The notes under the pieces are model-generated. The model was not told the origin of the DNA. It saw only the letters and a list, made by a program, of their open reading frames with translations, and did no database searches. Shown piece by piece: positions 1 through 10,089 of a stretch of 64,000 nt of DNA (within the stretch, counting starts at the first letter, position 1; each line of letters opens with the position of its first letter). The stretch comes from Isochrysis galbana. Its lineage: Eukaryota; Haptophyta; Isochrysidales; Isochrysidaceae. The DNA lies in the NCBI GenBank assembly GCA_018136815.1, contig CM030938.1:594128-658127 (forward strand). The letters run 5' to 3'. The position numbers and the translations under genes are program-made.

Positions 1-994
1 GCCTCTTGGATGATGAGCCGCATATTTCGAGTATCGCCTTGGCCATGTTTTCGATGGCCTTTGCTCGACCACAGGTCACTACAGCCGTGGCCCACTTGGC
101 TGCTCATCGACCCGATTTGAAAATAATCACCTCACCGGACGCTGCTATCGCAGATCTCCGGTCAGTGCTGAATGCTTGACCCTCGAATGCATGCTACATG
201 CTTGCTGCTACACACGGGAGGTATAGGCTTCAAGAGTTACTTTGTTTATGCCGTCGCCAAGGTGTAGCGCCTGCACTCGTATGCCCTCGACAGTTGACGG
301 CTATCTGATTGAGAAAATCAGCCTGCTTTTGTCGCTTGTTTCTGGATGCTCTGAGCTCTGAGTGAAGTGTTGTATGCACTCTCCCGTGCTCTCTGGCGGC
401 GATTCGCCATTCGCGCCAGGCGCTAGGCGTAGCCCAGTCAGACTAGCCAGTCATTCATTCGCTTTTTAAGGCGCTACTTATTCACTATTTCCCACCTGCC
501 CTGGGTGTCCAATGATCTTCCAACCCCAACCTACCCCGGTATCTGCATCCTCTCTTATGCGACCCCTTTCCCGCGCACACGGAAGATAAGCTGGCGCGTC
601 GTCGGTGCGAACGAAGGAATCGACGCCCTCGCCCCCCTCCTTGCTCCTTGCCCCGCGCGCGGCGGTCTATTTCTGCTACTGTTTTGTTTGGGAGTCTGAC
701 ACATGACACGGTCGGCCACGGAAAGAGAAAGGGCGGGAAGGGGTGGGGTGGGGGGAGGCTGTGGCTGTGGTTGTGGTTGTGTGGTCGGGGATGAAGTAAG
801 AGCGGGAAAAATAAATATACTGGTATGAAGATTCTGGCGGGTCAACACCTACTACTATCTAGGTACAAACTACCTCCCCACCGACATCGCCCTTAGTTTC
901 CTTCTTTATTCGTCGAGCGTCATATATATATGGTGTCTGTGCGTATACGATGTCATATGAGCGACCAATGGTCATATCTATGCTATATGACTCT
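1..994. other. No recognised gene
   Basis: I see no convincing coding sequence here. Open frames are short, overlap on both strands and have no recognisable family. A short (TA)n-like stretch lies near 922-932. The DNA is moderately GC-rich with pyrimidine-rich patches and may be intergenic or a decayed repeat. Confidence 0.4.
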
Positions 995-1178
995 CAACTA
1001 AGTTTATACTTGGTTGACCCATGGGGGGGCACGAGCCCCCCCCTCTCTCCACTCCTCCCCTGCCATGGGGGAGGAACCACCCATCCTCCTGGCATGCCTG
1101 ATGGCTTGCCAGGAGGCCACTGCCCTGCTGACCCACTCTCTCACTCACAGGCACGCCTGATTCGCTCGTCCTGGCCAG
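995..1178 (-). repeat. Fragment of dispersed CAACTAAG repeat
   Basis: The stretch begins CAACTAAGTTTATACTTGG and runs through a G7/C7 hairpin (ggggggg cacgag ccccccc) and a CATGGGGGAGG block. The same order of motifs occurs at 52728-53493, in inverted orientation at 49131-49829, and in diverged form at 29351-29810. This copy is truncated after about 180 bp. Strand is set arbitrarily relative to the 49-kb copy. Confidence 0.75.
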
Positions 1179-1906
1179 TCGTGGCCGCGCTGATGTTGCG
1201 TTACAACAACAACAACCGGGAGAAGTCTTCATAAGTGTGTATGTATTTGTGTGTCATGTCACATATAATCCACATATAATCATAATTAATGTATAATGTA
1301 GGTAGAGGTAGGAGATAGAAGATAGAGGTAGGTAGGGGGACGCGCACGATCTTAATGGCTCGAGTTTTTTTTGTGCGCGCGGGTTTTTTTTGGCGTTCCT
1401 TAAGGGAATGTGTTGCGGACGCACTTGCGGCACCACAAATTGCTACAAGTTTGACGACAAATTTGGGCAGTCAGCTACAAGAATCCCGCAAGTTTTGCCG
1501 ACAAATTTGGGCGAATTCCGCTAAAAATATTTACCTGGCCCTAGGTATATGTTGGGTTGGTTGGTCGGGGCTGTACCACGTGCTTTCGCACGAGGCCAGT
1601 GCCGCGACAGTGGAGGGGCCCAGCCCGGAGACTATCCCTATGGGAGGCATCGCTTTGATGCCCTGGCCCTCTTTGGTCTTTGGGGCTGGCCACAGTTGGC
1701 AGGAGGGGTGGACAGAGCTAGGTGAGCATGGTGGCCATGGTGGCCATGTGGCCGTGTGGCCTTCTGGGGGCGGCACGGGCCGTGGCTCGTGCACACCTGG
1801 TCAGTCTTGGGGGCTGTTCGCGGCCGCTTTGGCGGCCCGGCGGTGGTCATGGCCCGATCGACCGGCGCGGCGGGGGTGGCGGCAGGAGGGGAGGGGAGCG
1901 ACGCGC
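1179..1906. other. No recognised gene; ACAAATTTGGG motifs
   Basis: No credible gene. Around 1436-1515 the motif ACAAATTTGGG occurs twice beside CGCAAGTTT-type words. This resembles, in reverse complement, the CCCAAACTTG cluster at 42540-42730, so it may be the end of a related non-autonomous element. A 203-codon open frame (1355-1966) crosses into the LTR and has no family signature. Confidence 0.4.
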
Positions 1907-3301
1907 TGTCAGAGCAAGGCTGATCTCACTCTTGGAGATTGCCTGCGAGGGCGCGCCGGCAGCTAGCGCGGAACGCGGTTCTTGTGGGGAGCTCATGGAG
2001 CTTTCCTCGGGGGTGACTACGGGCATGGTGATCGACGCACGACGCACGACGCACGCACGGAGCACGGTGGGCGCGGAAGTGCGGAAGGAGGCTTGTGGGA
2101 GGTGGTGGCAGGCGACTGAGGGTGGCTCAGGCGCGTGCTTGACTTGTATTGACTCGTTGACTCGGGGTATAGACTCGGGAACTCGGGGGGACTCGCTTGG
2201 GAACACGGTGGGACTCGACGAAGTTGCTACAAAAATCACTCACAAGAAACCAAAAACCAAAGTCCTTGGGCTCAGAAAACTAACGTAAACACTCCGGAAT
2301 CATACGATAAACAAACCCCTCCCCGCGCGGCGAAGGCTGAAGTCGCGATCGCTCGTCATGCGCGAAGATATACGGAAAGAGAGCGCATAACTACGCCACC
2401 GAAGGGTTCGAACTATCGTTAAAGTGGAACTCGTCCGCTGAAGCCAACGCGGAGGGTCGAGGAGAGATCCAAACTCGCGCGGGGGGAGAAGGCGATGTGC
2501 GGAGAGACCTTCTAGACAAGCGACGAGCAAGGGGCGACGAAACAAGACGCGAGGCGCGAGGCGCGTGCCATTCGTTCTTCCTTTCTTTCATCGAAACCGC
2601 GACGAAACTAACATTAAACGTCGGTGCCCCCTCCGCGAGGATCGCGAAGAAGAACGGACGAGATGGAGGCAATCATCGAAGGAACCGCGAGAGGAATCGA
2701 AGCGAGGGGGGGAACAACGACGGCCGGAGGAAACGAACCGCGCGCGGGGGAGAAGAGAACCTCGCGCGGGGGGGGGATTAATATAACGGCCGGAGGCGAC
2801 GGACGGCACGCCGAGGGAAAGAACCTGCCGCGGGGGGGGCGAGGGACCGAGGGCACGGCGGGGCAGCGTGGGAGGGCGTGAGGCCGATCTCGGAGCGAGA
2901 TCGCGTCCTTTCCCTCGCGGAGCGCGGAGAGACCCCCCACGAGATATCTTGGGACCGGAGAATGTTTTGGACGAATCTTCTTGCCGTCGGCCGAGGAGAG
3001 GCGGACGGAGAGAGAGAGAGAGAGAGAGAGAGTCTCGCAGAGCGACTGCAGAACGAGAAGTCGAAGTCATGCCGGTTTATTACCTTAAACGAGCCAACAA
3101 TTATAGTAACATCAAAAACAAAATTCGAATCGCAAATTTCGAGACCAAAACCTGCAAACCTGGACTTGAGACCATGGGGAATCCGAATCTGTGTGTCTTG
3201 TGCGTCAGTGGCAACACGGGGAACTGTTCAATTGTAATTGTGAGCGCGTACCTTACACGAATATTCATGCCTACAGCCTTCAGATGGGCAGGAATACAAC
3301 A
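1907..3301 (-). repeat. 3' LTR of chromovirus copy A
   Basis: About 1.39 kb. In element orientation it starts TGTTGTATTCCTGCCC and ends GCTCTGACA, so it has the usual TG...CA ends. The same sequence in opposite orientation is at 21042-22431. It holds a (CT)n run, several G/C-homopolymer blocks and, near its 3' end, an ATG-initiated frame that continues into gag in copy C. Confidence 0.92.
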
Positions 3302-3558
3302 CCCCCCGACTTAAATCGAGACGTCTCCCGATGTCGAGCCAAGAGAGTTCATTTAACCATACGAGACGAGAGACCTAGAGGAGGAGGATTAACCCATGGA
3401 TCCAAAGCGAGCACAAAATCGGCAGCTTAGCGCGGCGGCCCCCGATTTCGTACGTCACGTCCTACCACGTTCTCCCTTTTACAGGAGTTTTGCTCGGGCA
3501 GTTGCGCTGGGTCAGGCGCTGACGCGACGCTAATCATCCACTTCCGGTCGACTTAGCG

Positions 3559-6500
3559 CTACGATTGTGAACGAGAACGAGTACGACTCGAAGGCAGATC
3601 AGGAGGAGTACGACTTGTCTCTTGAATTCGACGTGGAATAACTTGATTGGATTGGGAACTTGAGCTTGGACTTGAAGAGGAGTCTACAGCGGAGTGAGCT
3701 TGGGGTTGAACCGGACGGCGGTCGAAAGTGGTGTCGAACGACTCAACTAGATCAGCACAACGCCGAAGCAACTCAATTCGAGACTCCCAAGTAGCTTCAG
3801 AACGAGGATAGCCGCGCCATTTGACGAGATACTTGAATGAAACTCCATCGCCCTTGCGATCGAGTAACTCTTCGACCAAGTACTCATCTTCAGCGAGCGG
3901 AGACGAATCGGTGACGGTGAAGTACGGACGAAGATTGGAAATGTGAACTTCATCCTTGACTTGACGATTTTCGAGATCGCGTAGACGGTAGCGAGTGGCC
4001 GAGATGGCTTCTTCTACTCGGTAGGGACCGGAGTAGAGATATTGAAGTTTGTTGGCGTGGCCAGGGATTCGACGACAAACTCTGTCTCCTGGTCTGAAGG
4101 TGACACCGAGTTTAGACTTTTGAGAGGCGGAGCGCATCGATTCGCGTTGGGCTTCTTGAGTACTTTCGAGGGCGGAACGCCACGACTCGAGAAGCTTCTT
4201 ATTGAGCTCGCTGGCGTAAGTGACGGCATCGGACGGAGGCCGAGATGGAAGCAACTCGAGAACAGGAGCAGGGTCAGCAAGTTGAGCTGGAAGACGAAGC
4301 TCCCGACCAAATAAGATAGCCGCGGGTGACTTGGGTACGACGCGACCGGCGGTCGCTCGCATAGACATGAGAAGAAACGGAAGGTGGTCGACCCAATGGG
4401 CGCCGCCTTCATTGGAGACTCGAGTCATCGTGAGGAGAGTTTGTTGAGCTCTTTCCACTAGCCCTACGCCTTCGTGGCGATAGGCTTCAGTAGTGCTCAA
4501 GTCCGTGCCAGTCGCTTTGAGAATTAGGTCCACTAACCGAGAGCAAAGATTCGAGCCGGCGTCGGTTCGAAGTTGGCGAGGGACTCCATAACGAGATACG
4601 ATGAGACGCATGAAGACGTCAAGACATTTTGCGGACGAGGGGTTACCGTTGCAAGGCTCAGCTTCAATCCAACGAGAGAGAGAATCAACGAAAACAATCA
4701 GCTTATCAAAACCGGAGCGGCCGGATACGAAATCGTGGGTGGGAGCCATCGAAAGAATATCGCAATAGACGACGTCGAAAGGATAGGATCCGATAGAAAG
4801 ACCGGATGGATGGGCGAGCGGTCGCGGTAACGGTTTGCCAAGAGTGCATTCATGGCACTCTCGAACGTACTCCGATACAGAGGCGGATAGGCCAGGCCAG
4901 TAAACTCGAGAACGAAGTAGGGTAGTCATCCTTGTCGCACCTGGGTGACCAAGGTGGTCATGGTAGGCGCGGAGGTACGTGTCACGAAGGGACTCCGGAA
5001 TGTATAAACGAAAAGGAGCCTCTTCCGCCTCTGAGGATCGGTAGTAGAGTAGGCCATCGCGAAGCAGGAATCGGGACCTTTTCTTCGACGACGAGCTAGA
5101 GTCGATCGAAGGGGAAGCTTTCGGAAGGATCGACTCGAGTTCAGAAATGATCGAGCTAGCGAACTCGTCGGTAGAGAGCGCTTGACGCAATTCGTCGGCA
5201 TGAGGCACGCCCACATCGAGATACGAGGAGGTAATCGACTCCGAAGATTCCGATGCTTGACGAGCGAGCCTATCGTTTGCTTGTTGGCGGCGAGCGGTGA
5301 GGGTGGATGAAGTAACCGCGGCGGCAACTATGTCGTGAATTTCGGAAGAATCGAAAGAATGGACGTCACTCTCCTCGAGATGGAGAGGATCGTGATCGGG
5401 CTCGAGAGCAACTAGGCGGGATAAGCCGTCGGCGTCCCAGTGAGTGACTCCAGGTTTGTGCACGACGTCGAATCTATATTCGGCTAGCTTTAGGACCCAT
5501 CGCATGAGGCGCGAGGCTGGACCACCGGTGACTTGATCTTTCATCGTGTGAAGCCAGCGCAAAGCTGAATGGTCTACGACGAGGGTGAAGTGGCGACCCC
5601 AAAGATAAGGCCTCCAATTTCGGATCGATTCTAGCGCTGCTAGAAGTTCGATTTCAGTGACTGTCCAATGGCGCTCAGCCGGACTCAAGCTACGACCGTA
5701 GTATGCAACGACGCGCTCTCTCCCTTCGTCGTCTTTTTGGGCGAGGACGCCGGCGATGCCGAGCTTGCTAGCACCGTCGGTTTTAACGAGGAAAGGACGG
5801 TCGTCTCGAGGAGGTGCAAGTACGGGTTCTTCACAGATAGCTTGCTTGAGATCTTCGATAGCCTGTCGACAGGCTTCTGTTTGCGACTCGACCGGGACGT
5901 CGCACCCTTTCCGCGTGAGAGCGGTTAACGGCGCCGCACGGATCGCAAAACGACGGATGAAACGGCGGTAGTAGGAGCACAATCCAAGGAACGAACGGAC
6001 GGCTTCGATCGAGTTGATTTGGGTTGGGTCGATTTTCGAGACAGCTTCCACTTTCTTGGGATCCATCCGAAGACCTTCACGCGAAACAACGTGGCCGAGA
6101 TATTCAGCCGAGGTGGCAAAGAAAACGCATTTCGACATCTTGCAAGTGAGGCCCGCCCAGATGAGACGTTCCAAGACAAGATCAAGACGGTGTAACATTT
6201 GTTGGAATGACGACTCTTCCCTGGCCTGCAGCGAGTCACCTACACCTGTCGACCAGGCGCCGACATCATCCAAGTATGGCATACAAATCTCCCATGCCAG
6301 CCCACCGAGAACGGCGTCCATGAGGCGGCACATATACGAGGGACCGGATTGAACACCGAAAGGCAAGTAATTGAACTCGTACTTGCCGCGATGAGTAGTG
6401 AACGCGGTGATATGTTTATCGGATTCTTTGATCGGTATACCCCAGAAACCAGATGCCAGGTCCAGGGTGCAAAGGAATAGAGAATCGAGGTTGCCTTGAC

Positions 6501-9500
6501 CGGACGACAATCGGTCGATGGCTTCTACCGTGAGGGGAAGAGGGCTGTCTTCTAGACGAAGCTTGGAGTTGACGTCGCGATAGTCTACGCAGAAACGTAC
6601 GGAGCCATCCTTCTTAGTGACTAACACGACTCGAGAGGCCCACGACGAATTTGATTTCCTAATGATGCCCGCGGACTCCATCTTGCAAACTTCGTCCTCT
6701 ATGATCTTCTCACCCTCTCGTCCAACTCTAGACGGTGCGTGACGGTGAGCTTCGGCTCCGGGGTTGAGCGGTAGCTCTACCTCCATCACGTGAGTGTGAT
6801 TCGGGTTAGTCGGGTCAATTGCGAAAGCAGCGATACGTCGGGCCAGTAGACGACGAACTTGTTCACGTTGGGGCATCGAGAGACGGCCCTCGGGGTCGAT
6901 CTTGGCTGCCTCGAGGAGCTTGCGTTGGTCCTCGTTGAGCGACTCAATCACATCCGGCGAGTTATTGTCACCGACGCGGTGATAAGTTCCAGCGTGAATC
7001 TTGAATCGAACCTGTAGCGAAGCTACAGGATGGAACGACGGAAGGTGTAGTGGTTTGGGGTCAGTATTGGCCACCGTAACCGCGATGGTGTGGTCGGATT
7101 TCGGCCTCTCTACTTGAGGGATGACGAGCGGAGAGCTGTCAATAGTCTCGCGTGTAGGGAGTCGGTCCACGAGCATGGCGCAGTCTTCGTGTTCTCGAAG
7201 AGCTAGCGGAATTCGGACGTGAAACGTCGCCCGATGATAGGCCGGGATCGTGATAGGTTCATGGGTATATAGGAGGTACTCGGAGCCACAAGACGCCGGC
7301 GCTTTGGCGGCAAACTCATCGGCCGTGTTGAAGAGCGGCTCGGAGACTAGCTGGTTGTCGTTTTCGGCGGCTTGCGGCCCTCGGAAGAAGTCAGTCGTGA
7401 TTGGGTTCGCGGAGGTCGGACAGACCTGTGCACAAGTCATGCTGACAAGGACCACCGCTATCGGTGACGTCGAGACGCGAAAGATCGGCGGAGCGTCGGG
7501 GCTTGGACTGCCGTCAACCTCAAGAGAAGCCACCGTGGATGGAGCACCGAGTGAGATAGAGCCTTCCGCGCTGTCGGAGGCGAGCTGAATCGAAGCGGCG
7601 TGCGTAGCTAAGAAGTCGTTCCCGAGCAGCAGCATCGGGTTGCCTTCAATCACCATGAACGTATGACGAAAGAGAAATCCACCGACGGAGAAAACGATTC
7701 GAGCCTTGCCTCGCGCGATAAGAGGTAGGCCGTCTGGGCCATGGAGCGGTGTCACTACGGCTTGCGGCAGCCGCTCGACGCATGCGTCGTTGGGTAGGCT
7801 GGACAAGAGGGAAGTGGTCACGACCGACGGGCCAGCTCCGGTGTCAGCGAGGGTGCTGTTGACCGTGAGAGCGGAGTCGGCTAAGATAACTCCTTCTTTG
7901 CCGGTAGCCTCGCCGGAGCGGCAGACCATCAGGTCTCGAACATATAGGCAATGCCTTGGGTAGGCAGATGGTAGGGTATCCACGACGCTCTCCGGTCGGT
8001 GCGTGGTCACGTGTGCGATGGTGTCGGACGGGGACGGGGTTGGTCGACAGCGTGGTTGCTCGGGTGAATTCGTCGTCAAAGTAGTCGTCGTCTCTTCGGG
8101 TACTCCGACTGCCGCTATCGTGGCAGAGGGCCTAGAGGCGTCGTCCTCGTTGGTAGCGGTACAGGGTGATAGCTTGGGACTAGTGTAGCCCAGGCCTCTC
8201 TTGTCGGTGGGGTGCCTCGGGTGGTCGGACATCTTTTCCCAATCTTTCTCGAGACGGGCTTGGGCTTCTGTCTTGGGTCTTCGAACTAATGAGGCTAGCT
8301 CTTCGGCGCGGATGCCTTTGGCTTCCACGAACTCGATCGGCGCTCGGACGGCAGCGGCGAGGTCGGATTCCTCGTCGGCGCTTCGTCCGGCTAGAGCTTG
8401 CGCTCTTATTTCGTCAGCGGTTTCGAGCGTGACGTTGGACCATTTCTGGTCCCCGTTCACTCCGAATGATTGCCATTGTTGGCGCCGCTTCCGGAGAGTC
8501 GTCGGCGTCGTCGGACGCGGCGAGCTCGCGCGTGCCGGAGGCGGGGCGGTCCATGGAGAGAATGGGTCGTGGAGAGTAGACTCGGAGGCGTGGAGTGGCG
8601 TGTCGTTGTCGTGGTTATCGTGGGTTTCTTTTTGGTCTTCGTGGTTGTCTGACTCGGGAGTAGCTGGACGGGAAACAACGGGGTCGGAAGAAACTTCACT
8701 AGTTTCCCTCCCCCTCTCATAACGATGAAGAGCCGACCACGGCTCGTAGGCGGTAGCCTCGGTCGAGCTAAGTGAAGGCCGGTCCAATAGGCTGCACCGC
8801 GCGCAAGCGAGTAGCTCTAACGCGGACAATTTCTTCGTCGACGTCTGGTCTCGCTGTTGACTCAAATGTCGAAGAAGAACAGGCATCCAATGGATCGCCA
8901 TCGCTCCAGCTACACCGACGTAGGTGCGGCTGCGAAGAGCGCCACGGTGCGGTGAAGGAGAGAGGTCAGCCATGGCCGACTCACGGCCATCCACGACGCA
9001 AGTTGGCTGGAGGGGCGGCAGCCCTTTGGTGAGGTACAACCCGGTGGCTTTCTGGTGTCCAGTGCCGTGCTCCCAGGGTTGGACGAATTGGGTCGGGGTC
9101 AACCCCCCGACTAAACGGCGAGCTTCCGCATGCATCCGAGGGTTCTCAACCGCTACAAACGGAGCAGTGGCGGAGGCCATTGACTTGAAGACGCGGGCGG
9201 CCGACTCAAGAGCGGCACGACGTCCGGGTTCTTGGGAGAGCCATTGACTGCTGACGGCGGAGAGGTACGTGCAGGGCGGGTGGGCGATGACTAGGTCCCA
9301 ACCTAGGTTTTGGACATGAAGCGCGTCGCCTTGGAAGTGGGGCACGTAATCGATCTCGGAAGGATACAAATCGCACGTAGCTACATCAGCACCGGCGAGT
9401 AGGAACATGGAGGAGACGACGCCGCTCGTCTCGCCAACGACGAGAACGCGTGGTGCGTGACAGCCAGACGTCAGCCCGTCTTGGACTCGTTGATTCATCT

Positions 9501-10089
9501 TCGTGAGCTCAGCGCAAAGCTCATCGAAGTGCTTGGGTAGCGCGGCGGCAGGCGAGGCTAGGGTGCCATTGCGAGGCCGGCGAAGCTCTTGGGCTGCCTC
9601 CGTGAGGTGCCGAGGTAATACCACCGCAGAGCCGCTCGCTCGTGCACGAAGAGAGGCGAGAGCGTGGAGAGCGGGTGACGGGGTATCATCACGGGTGCCG
9701 ACATCGGAGTTGTTTTGAGAGGAATCGAAGGACTGGATCGCGGACGCATTGATCGCTGCCACGCGCATGATGGCGGTGGTAGTGGTATCGAGAGGCAGGC
9801 AGTGCTTGGGGGCTGCAACCGGTGGCCGCGGCGACGTAGGACGAATGAAAGAAGACTCGGATATCGACGACGTGGAGACGGGCTCGGAGGACGGGATCGA
9901 CGAACAAACTCGGAGAGGTGGGGTGTCGGATTGCGGCGACGGACGCCGCGGCCGCGACACCACCGGTGAGAGGCGTGAAGGGCATGGCTTAGAGACTCGG
10001 TTGGGTTGGCTCAATGGGCGTAGAAGCTCGGTTTGGGAGGCGGCCGTTCCTCGACGTGCAAGGGAGTTGTGGTCACTCTCCATGGTCAC
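3559..10089 (-). CDS. Chromovirus pol polyprotein with methyltransferase-like domain (copy A)
   Basis: A 2176-codon frame counted from an internal Met. Modules in order: a Ser/Pro-rich lead; a C5-cytosine methyltransferase-like domain at about 210-405, with AHPPC near 270, VENP near 314 and an RSRTYVGVAGAMA block near 385; an aspartic protease with ADTGAG near 748; reverse transcriptase with FCVDYRDVNSK near 1163 and YLDD near 1271; RNase H starting TDGAS near 1436; integrase with an HHCC finger near 1710-1745 and catalytic D, D, E near 1777, 1844 and 1878; a GPY-like motif; and a chromodomain at about 2066-2115 (YLVKWRGY). Every catalytic motif looks intact. The start is not natural: relative to copy C one G is missing near 10193-10195, so the upstream polyprotein is in another frame. 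This is the only copy here with a complete enzymatic block. Confidence 0.93.
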   Translation of the reverse strand: MTMESDHNSLARRGTAASQTELLRPLSQPNRVSKPCPSRLSPVVSRPRRPSPQSDTPPLRVCSSIPSSEPVSTSSISESSFIRPTSPRPPVAAPKHCLPLDTTTTAIMRVAAINASAIQSFDSSQNNSDVGTRDDTPSPALHALASLRARASGSAVVLPRHLTEAAQELRRPRNGTLASPAAALPKHFDELCAELTKMNQRVQDGLTSGCHAPRVLVVGETSGVVSSMFLLAGADVATCDLYPSEIDYVPHFQGDALHVQNLGWDLVIAHPPCTYLSAVSSQWLSQEPGRRAALESAARVFKSMASATAPFVAVENPRMHAEARRLVGGLTPTQFVQPWEHGTGHQKATGLYLTKGLPPLQPTCVVDGRESAMADLSPSPHRGALRSRTYVGVAGAMAIHWMPVLLRHLSQQRDQTSTKKLSALELLACARCSLLDRPSLSSTEATAYEPWSALHRYERGRETSEVSSDPVVSRPATPESDNHEDQKETHDNHDNDTPLHASESTLHDPFSPWTAPPPARASSPRPTTPTTLRKRRQQWQSFGVNGDQKWSNVTLETADEIRAQALAGRSADEESDLAAAVRAPIEFVEAKGIRAEELASLVRRPKTEAQARLEKDWEKMSDHPRHPTDKRGLGYTSPKLSPCTATNEDDASRPSATIAAVGVPEETTTTLTTNSPEQPRCRPTPSPSDTIAHVTTHRPESVVDTLPSAYPRHCLYVRDLMVCRSGEATGKEGVILADSALTVNSTLADTGAGPSVVTTSLLSSLPNDACVERLPQAVVTPLHGPDGLPLIARGKARIVFSVGGFLFRHTFMVIEGNPMLLLGNDFLATHAASIQLASDSAEGSISLGAPSTVASLEVDGSPSPDAPPIFRVSTSPIAVVLVSMTCAQVCPTSANPITTDFFRGPQAAENDNQLVSEPLFNTADEFAAKAPASCGSEYLLYTHEPITIPAYHRATFHVRIPLALREHEDCAMLVDRLPTRETIDSSPLVIPQVERPKSDHTIAVTVANTDPKPLHLPSFHPVASLQVRFKIHAGTYHRVGDNNSPDVIESLNEDQRKLLEAAKIDPEGRLSMPQREQVRRLLARRIAAFAIDPTNPNHTHVMEVELPLNPGAEAHRHAPSRVGREGEKIIEDEVCKMESAGIIRKSNSSWASRVVLVTKKDGSVRFCVDYRDVNSKLRLEDSPLPLTVEAIDRLSSGQGNLDSLFLCTLDLASGFWGIPIKESDKHITAFTTHRGKYEFNYLPFGVQSGPSYMCRLMDAVLGGLAWEICMPYLDDVGAWSTGVGDSLQAREESSFQQMLHRLDLVLERLIWAGLTCKMSKCVFFATSAEYLGHVVSREGLRMDPKKVEAVSKIDPTQINSIEAVRSFLGLCSYYRRFIRRFAIRAAPLTALTRKGCDVPVESQTEACRQAIEDLKQAICEEPVLAPPRDDRPFLVKTDGASKLGIAGVLAQKDDEGRERVVAYYGRSLSPAERHWTVTEIELLAALESIRNWRPYLWGRHFTLVVDHSALRWLHTMKDQVTGGPASRLMRWVLKLAEYRFDVVHKPGVTHWDADGLSRLVALEPDHDPLHLEESDVHSFDSSEIHDIVAAAVTSSTLTARRQQANDRLARQASESSESITSSYLDVGVPHADELRQALSTDEFASSIISELESILPKASPSIDSSSSSKKRSRFLLRDGLLYYRSSEAEEAPFRLYIPESLRDTYLRAYHDHLGHPGATRMTTLLRSRVYWPGLSASVSEYVRECHECTLGKPLPRPLAHPSGLSIGSYPFDVVYCDILSMAPTHDFVSGRSGFDKLIVFVDSLSRWIEAEPCNGNPSSAKCLDVFMRLIVSRYGVPRQLRTDAGSNLCSRLVDLILKATGTDLSTTEAYRHEGVGLVERAQQTLLTMTRVSNEGGAHWVDHLPFLLMSMRATAGRVVPKSPAAILFGRELRLPAQLADPAPVLELLPSRPPSDAVTYASELNKKLLESWRSALESTQEAQRESMRSASQKSKLGVTFRPGDRVCRRIPGHANKLQYLYSGPYRVEEAISATRYRLRDLENRQVKDEVHISNLRPYFTVTDSSPLAEDEYLVEELLDRKGDGVSFKYLVKWRGYPRSEATWESRIELLRRCADLVESFDTTFDRRPVQPQAHSAVDSSSSPSSSSQSNQVIPRRIQETSRTPPDLPSSRTRSRSQS

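Noticed and set aside
8457-8720. Arg/Thr-rich frames antisense to or shifted within pol, repeated in all three copies
   Set aside because: Shadow frames of the conserved pol linker; they recur only because the element is repeated.
3559-10089. Copy A as a fully intact autonomous element
   Set aside because: The pol frame is open, but a missing base near 10193-10195 cuts it from the upstream polyprotein, and gag and the 5' LTR are not present in the assembly.
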